Shown here: one piece after another, positions 1-10,567 of the stretch | Layout of the letters: every line of letters begins with the position of its first letter | Position numbering within the stretch: position 1 is the stretch's first letter | DNA from: Epiperipatus broadwayi | Lineage: Eukaryota; Onychophora; Udeonychophora; Euonychophora; Peripatidae | DNA length: 64,000 bases | Reading direction: 5' to 3' | NCBI GenBank assembly: GCA_028023455.1 | Contig: JAQFVV010000014.1 | Coordinates: 749,336 to 813,335 of the forward strand | The notes under the pieces: generated by a model | Database searches by the model: none | What the model saw: the letters and a program-made list of their open reading frames with translations, nothing else | What the model was told of the DNA's origin: nothing | Made by a program: the position numbers and the translations under genes

Positions 1-1504
1 TCAAAATATATTTAAAATTTATCTAAAAATATGTTAAAAAGATTTTCGTAAAATATGTTATAAAAGGTTGTTTTTAATTAAAAGAGTTTCTTATTTTATG
101 TAAAATTAAAAATAAAAGCTGGTCAAGTAATTAAAAAAAGGATTTTTGTTTGTAAACAAGAATGTCATTAACAGATACATCTACATTCGATAAAAGTAAA
201 ATTAGTTCAATATCCCACTAATTAAAATCACCTTAGAAAAGATTGAAAGTTATTTTTAAAATCTAAATTGGAAATTGTTTACAACGAAAAAATCTTAACT
301 ATAATAGCTTAGGGAATGGTTCTAACATTCCATAAGTTATCTCAGACTTGAAATCTGGATCATAAATTTTATAATATTTAATTAAATTCTTGCGTTAATG
401 AGTCCTGAAGCGATAGATTCCGACAATGTAAGTGCTTGGGACCAAACCTATAAATACTCTGTATTTTTAAACCCGAAGATAGACAGCCATTTTTAGAAAG
501 CAATTGTAGTCAGTTTTCATGTCTGTTTATTTTCTAATATGTCCAGCTCAAAACGTGCATTTCTTTGCTGTTACTCCACAGGGAGAGCGAGGTTTCTCTT
601 ATTTCAATGTTTTAACCATCATGCTACCAGCTGCCCAGTCAAGCTCAACAAACCTATAGCCCAGCACTTGCAATCCTGATGAATAATATCAGTACAGTTT
701 TATTTTCAAAAATGCAGAGCTCTGGGTAATTTTTATATAAGTTAACTAACACTATTTAAAATAATTGTAAAACTACGTGTAACTATAATTTAAACCTGTT
801 TAATATTTAAAATAATGTTTAAATTGCTATCAATATTAATGTTGCTAATGTTAAAGTGATCTGATTATTTATATTTCACTTTCATTTAAAAGTAAAATTA
901 CGAGTATCTAATTTAAGATTATATCACTTCAGTTGTGTCCATATTTCTTTGCTTATTTTAGTTAAATGCTTATTATATTTCATATGCCAATATTTCGAAA
1001 CAGCTAGCACTTAATTTAATGTTTTTTAGAAGATATTATTTAAACATCTTCATGTAATTTGTTTTCTAGCATCATTTTTCTGCGCGCTGTTTTGAAATTT
1101 TATTTTTTATAAATAAAGTCTCACTTTGCGCTCATTATTATTTTTATTAATGATGATTTAAAGTGTGAAATGTGGCTCATTTTACTCAACAATTTGAAAG
1201 CTTAAACTTTATAGTTTTATTAACGCTTAAAATGCATGACTCGTCTAAAAATGAGAAGATTTGACATCACTCTAAATCGGCTACTTTTTATCGCACGTAT
1301 ACATATGATATGTCATTCGAAAGAAAATCAAAAGTTCTGTAAGATGGTGCCCTCTTCAGAGTTATTTTACAAGTAAAAAAATCAATAAAAATGACCATAT
1401 ATGTCAAACAAAACCAAAGCATCGCCTCCTCACCAACTTTTCTTGAATCTTATTGGCTGTCCCACTTCTGTCAGAAAGGGAAATGGCTGCCAAAAAGTAA
1501 AAAG
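1..1504. other. AT-rich non-coding DNA
   Basis: No open reading frame, RNA gene or clear repeat is visible. A TATA-like CTATAAATAC sits near 449 on the plus strand, but no initiator lies at the usual 30-base distance, so I do not call a promoter. A short acceptor-like site (tactccacag, about 572-581) precedes a slightly GC-richer patch that has no sustained reading frame. Confidence 0.5.
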
Positions 1505-1698
1505 TTACGTTCGTTTTGATTTTTATTATGAAAATGATAAACGAATGTTTACAACATTTTAAACAATATTTGAATTGAATTACAAATTATTATTGATAAA
1601 ATAATACTAAAAATCAAATTATTTTAGAAAAATAGTTAAGATATTACCAAGAATTATTTATTTATTGCTACATATTGATCGTAACGTTAAAGTGAAAA

Positions 1699-1726
1699 AA
1701 AAAAGATTGCGTTAGCAATCTTTTTT
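1699..1726. repeat. Perfect 12-bp hairpin
   Basis: The arms AAAAAAGATTGC and GCAATCTTTTTT pair perfectly across a GTTA loop. The shape resembles a bacterial intrinsic terminator, but everything around it is eukaryotic. Related sequences (ttacgttcgtttt near 1506 and its rough inverse, aaacgaaactaacgta near 1856) lie either side, so this may be the centre of a decayed foldback element of about 370 bp. The outer arms are only approximately symmetric. Confidence 0.5.
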
Positions 1727-1875
1727 GGTTGGTTGAATAGCGGTTACTTTTATTTCACCGCAATTAAATATTTTTTAAATTATAAATCAAATTTTATTTT
1801 TGAAAAGGCTTTCGTTTGCTTTCGTAATCTGAGAATTCAGTAATATACTTTTTACAAACGAAACTAACGTATTTA

Positions 1876-2357
1876 TATTATTAAAAGTGATCTATTTTAA
1901 CAATAGATTTTGTTAAAGTTGTGAGTTGGCCAATTACAAGTTTTGATTTTTAACTCATTCGGCCAATTAAATAATAATCGTTGAAAGGGTTAAGAATTAG
2001 ATTAGCTTTGATGATAGTTATAAGTGTATTTGTCATTTAAGTTCTTCCTAAGTATAGAAATATATTTTCCCTCCTTAAAGTATTAATTATCTACAAAGTA
2101 ACCAAATAGATCGAGCATGTGGAGGTAAAGATTTATCAATAGTAGCATAGACATTTATTATCAGGCTACACAAGAGTTGGTTCCAATTTGATGGAGCTAA
2201 TATGCTTTTGTCTTGTATTTCATAGTATGAAATATAATATTCTTTGCTTCGCATATGTGATCTATTATTTTATTAAATTTCTTCTTGTTTTGCTGCTATA
2301 TGTATGGTACTACATTAAGATGGAGCCACGGTGAAGCCGGCACATCTTTTCTTTTAG
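1876..2357. other. AT-rich spacer
   Basis: No gene is visible. The 3' end has a pyrimidine-rich run ending in AG (tcttttcttttag, to 2357) that could act as a plus-strand splice acceptor for the next entry. Confidence 0.4.
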
Positions 2358-2594
2358 GATAAAGCAGTAGCGAAGCCTGAGCCAAGGCCAGGTTGGCACA
2401 TAAGTCCTTTGCCATGTCCGAACACAAATGTTTCTTTTCCACAGCATGACGATCAGTTACAGGGTACCGGCATTGGCCGCAAGAACCCTGGTAGTCATTC
2501 ATTCATCCACAGAGTGTCTTTTTTTATTATCATTTACCTGTGCCATAGCACATTGATAAAATCTTATGCAGCCAACTTTCCCACCTTAACATAG
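2358..2594 (+). other. Candidate coding exon, strand unresolved
   Basis: This is a GC- and CpG-richer island in very AT-rich DNA. On the plus strand, a reading frame opens directly after the acceptor-like cttttcttttag and stays open to a stop at 2592-2594; a donor-like CTG|GTAGTC lies near 2493. The peptide is of mixed complexity (for example PEPRPGWH, GTGIGRKNP). The minus strand is also open over 2296-2502, with Cys residues spaced CGQC, so either strand could be the coding one. I recognise no domain. It could be a host exon or a fragment of a mobile element. Confidence 0.25.
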
Positions 2595-3151
2595 CACTTT
2601 CAGCATTGATCTGAAAATTTCTCTTGAAAGCAAAGCCAGGTTCTATCTAGTGTTACTTGAACTGGTATTCGCTCGTTGTTAAATAATATTGTATTTGCAA
2701 TAATAAATGAATTTTTAGATTGATCAAGGCTCAATATAGTAACACCCACAAATTTAATAGGATTTGGTATAACTAGATATATAGACATAACGTAGTGACT
2801 ATTTATGTACCAATTGTAAATCATTTCATAAGATGGGTATGTTAAACTCATCTATGCCAAAATTCAATGATTGTTTGTATAAGTTCATCTTTAAATTCAG
2901 TGTAAGAAGAGAATGTGTTATCTCTTATCTACCTGATGCCTGCGTACATTCTACACTGAAATTCTGTAATGATATTGTCAATTTTATTTTACTTGTAAAT
3001 AAATTATAACTAATTTAGTGTATTTCGTTTTCTGTCTTCTCATTGATCCAATTCAGTCCAATTTTAATTACTGACCGTATTCGTTCATAAAACTATGCAT
3101 TAGTAGTCTACTAATATATTTAGTCTATTTAAAGAATCTTTGTTTATTTAT
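2595..3151. other. AT-rich spacer
   Basis: No gene or repeat is recognised. It ends in an acceptor-like pyrimidine stretch (ctttgtttatttatcag). Confidence 0.4.
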
Positions 3152-3363
3152 CAGAGTCTTATTGCGTCTCCCTGACCTATGTGGCCGCAAACGAAATTGT
3201 ACACTACGTGTTGCCTCAAGTGTGGCCGTTTATAGAGTTGAGTTTTGGAGTTCTTGCAGATGAGGTGAAGTGTGGTCAGATTTGGGGCATAACATTCCTA
3301 GTCTGGTTGGCTTGGTCTCTTTGCTTGGATTCTAGATCCTGTTACGCGAATGTACAAGCTTGA
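3152..3363 (+). other. Candidate exon or coding relic
   Basis: From an acceptor-like site at about 3151 the frame reads through to a stop at 3361-3363, giving about 70 residues. GC content is higher than in the flanks. The product is hydrophobic and rich in Trp, with stretches such as GITFLVWLAWSLCL that could form a membrane segment. There is no ATG at the start of the open stretch, which suits an internal or terminal exon better than a complete small gene. I recognise no family; chance or a transposon relic are real alternatives. Confidence 0.2.
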
Positions 3364-5826
3364 CCGTTACAATATATATAAAACTAAGACTTTTTTGAAG
3401 AAAAGTTTTTTGAAAGAAAATGTTTAGAATCATAATTGCTGTGAGAATATTCAAAGAGTAAAATTATTTTTATTTATTATAGATAGCCCAGAGAGATGAT
3501 AGCACGAAAGGCTTTATTCTTATTTAAATGATTGAAGACATTAAAATAAAGGAAAAAAAGGGAGAGGAATGAGAGAAACAGCTAAGAGTGAAGATAAAAA
3601 TACGGTTTACATTGAAACAATGCTTAGTTTCTTGCAAACAAAAAAAAAAAAATGAAATAGAAGTTCTTACTCTTAATATTTCTAATATTATTTTTATATC
3701 TTATTAAATAATTTTTTATATTTTATTAGCTTGAAGCTTTGTCGTAACAAAGTTTATTGTATTCTACATTCTAAGCAGTATTAGAAAATCCACTTCCCAA
3801 TTAGTACTGTTAATAAATTCTAATCGTCATTTGTTTATACGATTAAAACTTTTTTCATGAGATTATTGTTGTTTTTTAAAATTGTCATTTTTTTTTCAAA
3901 AAATTTTTATTATTCAAAGATATGAGATACAAGTAACCTATCTGTGAGCAGAAACGCTCTTTATTTACCTTTTAACACAAATCAATTTTTTTTGACACTC
4001 TTAATAAAATATTAAAAAAGAAAGTATGAAGCATGTGTATTACTCAGAAGTTCATAGCACGGGAAAAGATAGGAATGAACCATGAAATATGAACTTTGTT
4101 CTGTGGAGCCTGCCATTCTTTTACTACACAAAATCATGCAGAGCAATTTAACCACTTTAGTTTTATCTTTGCTCTTCTCACAATTTTTTCTTTAAATTAA
4201 CCAGTTCCTGTATAATTCAAGTTGTTGGTGAAAAAACTATTAATAATGTACACATCATTTGATGGGAATCTTTTTTTTTCTTTCTAAAAATGTAGTTTAT
4301 AACTGAGATTCTTTTGGAAATAGTAATTATAATTATAAATACTGACTGTTATAGTGTTTATATCATTCATAGTATATGCAACTTTTTAAAATTGTAAGTA
4401 TAGTTTTTTGACAGTACCATTGAATAACAAATAGCAGATTGAATGCAGTAGGAGTTCCTTTCATTTGACTAAACTGATATTTGTAGGTAACTTTACCTCT
4501 TAGGCTTGTCTGCCTTTATCCTCTCTTACTAAATATTCTGAGCCTTGAAGTGTCAAATAGACTGAAGCTAATTAAACTAAAAATATGAGAAAAATAATTA
4601 AATATTTATCAGTCAAATTTTAAAATGCCATTTGTATTAAGAAACTAGTAATTCAATGATTTTATTTTTAATTTGGATGATTTTTTGATGAATTTTAGGT
4701 CAATACTAAAAGTGTTACTTCTGTAGTTTCTACAGTAACAAACCATTTAATTTTGCTCAAGGAGATGCTTAAAACACTTTTTACAGTATTTTGAAACCAA
4801 GATTTCTCGCTCACGTCCAATCTGGCCGAATCTGGATAGTATATTTTTTATTGATATTTATGAAAAGAGTGTTTTACTCCTACCTAAATATGTATAACAT
4901 ATATTTAATAGCTGTCTTTTATTGAAGAGAAATGGTAGACAAATCAATATATCAGATTTGACATTTTCTGGATGATAAGATTTAAGAGTTTTTCCATTCT
5001 TGTTTACCCCTCTCTAATGAAGAATAGTTATCTACCTATTTACCAACAAACATTCGATAATAAATTGGCTTAGCTATGAAATAACTATTTGAAAGAAAAA
5101 TTTTATGCTGTTGGAATTTAATCTACTTCAAACTCAAATTGTGTGAACGACAATCAGAAATGATTCTCCCGAAACTGGAGATCATTTGTATATATATATA
5201 TATAGTTATTGTTTTCGAATTCGTAATTTTGCAAATAATTATAGAACAATTATCATAAAACAAGTACTTAAATATCTCCAGGCTTTTCATTCAGATATTT
5301 CTTTTGATTATCAAAGCCAAAAGCTTTCTGTATATTTAACTCACGTATATAAATATAATTACGTCAATTTAGTTCTAATTTACTAGCAAATTAGTTTTTA
5401 CAATTCATTATAATTTTATTACTTTAAGAAATTCAATTATATTTACCGTAACTGAATTTCCTGACTGGGCCGACTTTATTATTATTTGCAGTAGTGTAGC
5501 GTATTTTTTTTTTTTTTTTTGTTGTTGTTAAATCAGTACTTGACTATTTGTTAGACTTGTACTTACTTCAGAACAAATATATTAAAAAATATTTTAATTA
5601 GTATCTGCAATAATTTTCTAATTAGAATAATTTTTTTAAAATCATTTTTTTATTTTATTTTCTATTTTCTCTGCATAATTTTATAACGCAAATAGATTAA
5701 GCTTATAAAATTTATGTGTGTATATTTTATATAAATTTTAAATTATGTTTTTACTAATTTATTTAAAATTTTGATTTATGTTTTATTTTTTATAAGTATT
5801 ATATATACATAAACAAAAATTGTTTA
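3364..5826. other. AT-rich non-coding DNA
   Basis: No gene is seen. It holds short homopolymer runs, an (AT)n run near 5190-5203 and a T17 run near 5504-5520. The open frame at 5186-5386 consists of low-complexity AT-rich codons and is not credible as a gene. Confidence 0.5.
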
Positions 5827-6480
5827 TGAAATGCATGCATAATGAAAGTGGTCTTAGTTTCTACTGCAATTTAGAGAGGCATGGATAAAAACAAACAAAC
5901 AAAAAAAAACTGAAAATATACATCTACAGTGCAAAAATTGTTCACCTTTTTACAAGGATCACATGTGGATTTATGGAAAGATATTAAATTCTACCTTGCA
6001 TGATATTGGTGTAATGAAGGTATCAATTTGTCAGCATGAGCATGGAGATTGAGGTTGTTAATATCTAGCTCATCTAAGATTGTTCACAGAATGCATGCAT
6101 TGTGAGAGTGGGTAATATGAGGTGGATGGTTGCAGTATAGTGAAATTGTAATGAGAGAGGCATTGATTAAAAACAAAAGAATTTCAAAATCTACATTCAC
6201 AATGTAATTACTGTTCACCTTTTTTTTTAATAGAGATAAAAATGAATAGAACTAGTTTTTAATTTATGAGAATGGTATAATGAAAGTATTAAAATTTTAA
6301 CATGGGCATGATTTAAGTGTTTGATATTTCTAGATCATATGACAAGGAAAGATGTTTGAAAATTCATGCTTAGTGAGAGAGAGAGAGAGAGTAATCTGAG
6401 TTTCAGTTTTGATGGATGATTGTAATTTGTTGGAATTGAAATGAGAGACACCTGATAAAAATCAAATCAATTGAATATAT
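5827..6480. repeat. Diverged tandem repeat, ~265-bp units, 2.4 copies
   Basis: Three successive units share the same order of landmarks: a start like aatgcatgcat followed by a G-rich agtg stretch (about 5833, 6091 and 6360), then gagaggcat...gataaaaa, then tacat..cacaatgta...ctgttcaccttttt, and in the first two also ...tgagcatggag / gggcatga. Units one and two are about 262 and 268 bp; the third is truncated near 6480. The third contains a (GA)n expansion at about 6378-6393. This is probably a local satellite or a multiplied non-autonomous element; no coding content is seen. Confidence 0.7.
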
Positions 6481-6755
6481 ATATGTTTATGTGTTTATTT
6501 TTTTTTTGTCTTTAAGAAATAATTGAATATAACAACCTGATTTTGCTTCTCAAGAATTTTAATTGATGTACACTGAGTTATTTGATCTAATATAAGAGAT
6601 ATTTAATAAACTAATTTGCATTAGTAGTAATAAAAATCATATTCAAACAAGCTTCTATGTCATTTTGATTTTCTGTATTGGGAGCAGTAATTCAATTTAT
6701 TCACTTTTGTCCAAAATCATCTGTTGTAAATTTGAATAACAATGAATACTATATA
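6481..6755. other. AT-rich spacer
   Basis: No feature is recognised. Confidence 0.4.
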
Positions 6756-7157
6756 GCAATGATAGGCAAACTGACTCATGAGCTGCATGTGACTACTAAA
6801 GTCACTGCTTGTGGCTCCTGAAACAATTTGAGTATTGGGTTTTATTGGCATTTCCCCATAACTTTTATATTAATAATTTATAGTAATATAATATGAATAT
6901 ATAATCCATATTAGTGTATGTAGTATGTATGAATATTAGAATATTTTCTTCATAAATATTTTAAATATAAATAAAAAAAAAAGTCCCGATGTTTTGAAAA
7001 TGAAATTTTTATTTCTAAATGCTACCATTTAAATGAGTTGTTATGGTGGAATTTATTATCATATTTGGTTGATAAAAGGTATTTTAATATTGGAATTGCT
7101 CCTGCCAAAATTAGTTCCAAAAGTGACCACTGCGGCTCTTAATATTACCAAATACTG
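6756..7157. mobile_element. hAT-like non-autonomous element (MITE)
   Basis: The left end reads CAATGATAGGCAAACTGACT followed by GAGCTGCATGTGACT, a pattern I know from hAT-superfamily MITEs (a CAGTG-type end and a subterminal GAGCC-ACATGTGGCTC motif). The right end contains gaccactgcggctctt and finishes ...ccaaatactg; its reverse complement CAGTATTTGGTAA partly matches the left end. No transposase frame lies between them. An exact 8-bp target duplication cannot be demonstrated, so the borders are approximate. Confidence 0.5.
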
Positions 7158-8559
7158 TATATGAAATGTACTATATGTTGCTTTTATTACTGAAGAAGTT
7201 GTTCATTCCTGCTATATATCTGGATGTGTTTTTGGGTAATTCCAATGCTTCTTACTTTTAGAGGTCATATTGCAGTTATATCAGCAATGCAATTTAGCAT
7301 GTATTTACCCAATTTTTTTGAAGAGAATATAAAATATTTTTTAGACAAGTGGGATTTTCCTATCAAAATATTGTCTTCATATTTTTTCAGGCAAAAGGTA
7401 TCAAATGTTCTTTGGTTTCCCCCTTGTAAGGAATTAAAAATAATTGTTAAAATTATTACGAATATACTATGAATGATTGTAATTTGTTGCTTCTTTAAAG
7501 CATAGGTGTCAAAATCTTTTAAAGAAGATTATTACCACTAATAATATATTTTGCAGAGTACAAGATAGTATAATAGTGTAATTAACTACTTGTATATTAA
7601 AATCAATTTGCTCTGTTTTAGATAAAGTATAGACATTTCTTAGGCAAAAAGTAAGATAAATGTTTTTTTAAATTTGTTTTACTGTTTTATATTGTTAATC
7701 TGTAAATATAAATTTTGCAACTTCATGTATAATGACCATAAAATTGCGGAATTTAGAATTTTGCAAGAATCTCAATTGTAATAATAAATATCTATCTATA
7801 TATATATATTGGAAGTAAATGATATTGATGAAGTTACAAGTAAATAAAGTGATTAGCTGCAGTTTAGTTTTATTATTAAAATTTCTTTGTATAAAAACCA
7901 TCCTACACGCCATGATCCAAACCAGTCTAGTCAATCGCTCCAGTTTTATTATTAATATATTTAATTTTTGTAACATTTTGTTTGTTTATTTCTGTTTAAA
8001 ATATTATTAAATATAGATATTTCATATCTTTTTTGTCTTGTTTATTATCCCTTTTTAAAATAATTCAATATATTGACTCAAGAACAGGGAGATTAATCAC
8101 ATTTGATACTAGTATTTGATAGAATAAATTAACATTACATTAATACTAATGTTAGATAGAATAAATTAATGTTGGAAAAATAAAGCTATGTTACACTTAC
8201 ACTAAGTTAATAAGCTTTATATTGTATATTTATTGTATGTGAAAAATCTGATTGTTCAATTATTTATACAGTGAAAGTAAGGCTAGTTTATGTACACATT
8301 TAAATTCTCAATTTAATTCCATTTTGTCATGAGAAAAAATCTGGTCATAATTATTGTCTTCAAAAATTAGAATTTTATATAATAAATCAAATGGTATGCA
8401 AAAAAAAAAGTCTGGTATATTGCTAATTTTAGTGCATAACTAAACATGATTTGTTCATTAAATAATTTTTTTTTTCCTTTTATTAATATGATTGCCACCA
8501 ATTTTATATACTGCATCACAAGTACATTTGCCTACTACCATTATAAAAAAAATAATCAA
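7158..8559. other. AT-rich non-coding DNA
   Basis: There is no credible gene. The overlapping frames near 7224-7472, 7695-7976 and 7819-8010 are AT-rich and low-complexity. A slightly GC-richer patch at 7895-7945 has no recognisable identity. Confidence 0.45.
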
Positions 8560-8665
8560 ATGGTTTTATTCCTCATTAGTTCATAAGAAGTTTAAAAATG
8601 GCTGGTGTGTTCCATGAACCTTAAGACAATCTGCCACTCTATTACTGCAGCAAACCACACAGGGT
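8560..8665 (-). mobile_element. tRNA-derived SINE copy
   Basis: Read on the minus strand, it has the same order as the other SINEs in this window: gagtggcagatt (head), then ggttcatgg, then aacttcttatgaact..gagcaataaa-like tail sequence. It is diverged, and the 5' border is uncertain. Confidence 0.5.
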
Positions 8666-8899
8666 GTCTGTTATTTTATGTAAAATTAATCTGTTTAACA
8701 TATTTATGTACATATATTTTGTTGCATAATGAATTATTATTTTGGAACAAATTTAGTAGTTGGAATGTTTTTCAGTAGATTTACAGCAAATTTCTGATAA
8801 AAATCTAGGCTCTAAATCGTTCCGTGACGATCGTAAAAACATTAGCGATTATAGAAAAATATTCCAATATTCTGTGTATTTAACGGGGTGAACAAAAAC

Positions 8900-10417
8900 A
8901 ATAGATATTGAATTTCCAAGCTTAGTTTCTAGCTCAAATACTGTAAGTACACATTTCATTACTTCTTCCACAGCTCATCAAACATATTCTTTCATTGCTC
9001 AGAGGCAAAATACAATAAACACTTCCAATCAGCAAAATCGACAAGGCTATGCTTCAGCACTGGGGAAAACTAATATTAATATACAAAACTCTAACACAGA
9101 TGAACAACATGCTAAACACTTTATATCTGACTCTGATGATGAGGAAAACTTGTTTAGTGTTACTACCAATGATCCACTTCCAAATATTAATATCAATTCT
9201 ATATATTTGGATAAGTATCAAGCCATTAATCAGCAGTTCAATTCTAGAATTCCTCCTATACTTTATAACTCATTTCTGAATTATAACAATGATCTAACTT
9301 TAATACTAAGCACTACTAATGAGGATTGTAAATTTATACACCTTCCCTAGTGATGATTTATTCGAACTCTTAAAGAATTATCACCTAGAGGATTCCATTA
9401 AAAGAGTTTATCACCACCCTAACAAAAGATATTTCATCATCGAATTTCACAACTTAATGGAAAAAGAATTATTCAGAAGAAGCCAAATGGTTCTGAAACA
9501 GATACTTGGTTAAAATTGATATGAATAGACCCACAATGGCATATGGTCTGGCCAGAAATTGTTATTTAAACTTTGCTGACATGGATCTACAAAGACTACT
9601 GGCCAAATATGGTACAATAACTCAATTCAGATATCTATCAGAAAAGAGAGCAGGCATTGAACTATCATCCAACAGTGCTACTTTCACACTAAAACTGAAT
9701 ACAGGTGAATCTCCACTCAATATCCCCTCCACCTTAGAACAAAACAAATGCCCCATTTATATTTTTATCTGGGGAGTCCAGCAACAAAGCTTTCATTGCC
9801 ATGAAAGAACTCACCTTGCTAAGACATGTCCCAAAAAAATCTGTCAAAACTGTAATACAAGGAAAACTAAAACACACCAATGCTCCTCAACTATAACAGA
9901 AGTAAATCAACATCAACCACTAGTTGCTGGAGAAACTTATACTATATCTTTTCAGACTGAAGAATTAAATACCACTCAAATGCAATTAAACCAACAACAA
10001 ACATCATCTGAGGATCAAATGGAAATTCAATATAATACTACTAATACAATGCATGAAATCTCTCAAATAATGCATCCACTGCCAGATAGCAATCTAGAAA
10101 TTACTCAGGACAGTGATGAAAATCTACCTCAGCTTAAAACTCCCAACATTGAGTCATGCATCCAGCAAGACCCAGTATACACACAAAAAGATATCCAACC
10201 AATAAATAATAGAATGAAAAGGAAGACAATTGACTCATGTGGCTCTCAGCCTGAAGAGCCATATAACACATCTACAGACTCAAATTCAGATCAAAATGTT
10301 GACCATCAATCAATCTGCAAACCTATTAATCTCAAAAGGAAAAACGACACACAAAAAAGATCAAGAGCGTCAGCTCTAAATCAGATACAATTATACAACA
10401 GCCTCATGAAGCAATAA
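8900..10417 (+). pseudogene. LINE A ORF1 (Gag-like RNA-binding protein), broken
   Basis: The product would coat the element RNA. The N-terminal part is acidic and Asn/Gln-rich (open frame about 9004-9350); one frameshift leads into 9319-9513 and another into 9506-10417. The central part aligns by eye with ORF1 of element B (the stretch ending ...LKLN..ESPLNIPS matches B's FKIKLND..NPEDIPT). Zinc knuckles lie around 9795-9890: in the first, the expected leading Cys is Ser (SFHCHERTHLAKTC), and the second reads CQNCNTRKTKTHQC. The C-terminal third is Gln/Ser/Thr-rich with a basic end (KRKNDTQKRSR). The missing Cys and the frameshifts indicate a dead copy. Confidence 0.8.
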
Positions 10418-10567
10418 CAAGCAACTGTAATAATTTCTCTTCCATAACAACTCGAAGTAAAATGCTACAAACCTCAAATACAAGGCAATTCTCATTGCCT
10501 GAACTTCTGCAATCCCAGTCTAATGCTGAGCTGAGTTCTTTCTTGAGCATTGATTCTTCTTTATATA

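Noticed and set aside
1699-1726. Rho-independent terminator
   Set aside because: The shape fits, but there is no bacterial gene upstream and the whole window is eukaryotic; kept only as a hairpin.
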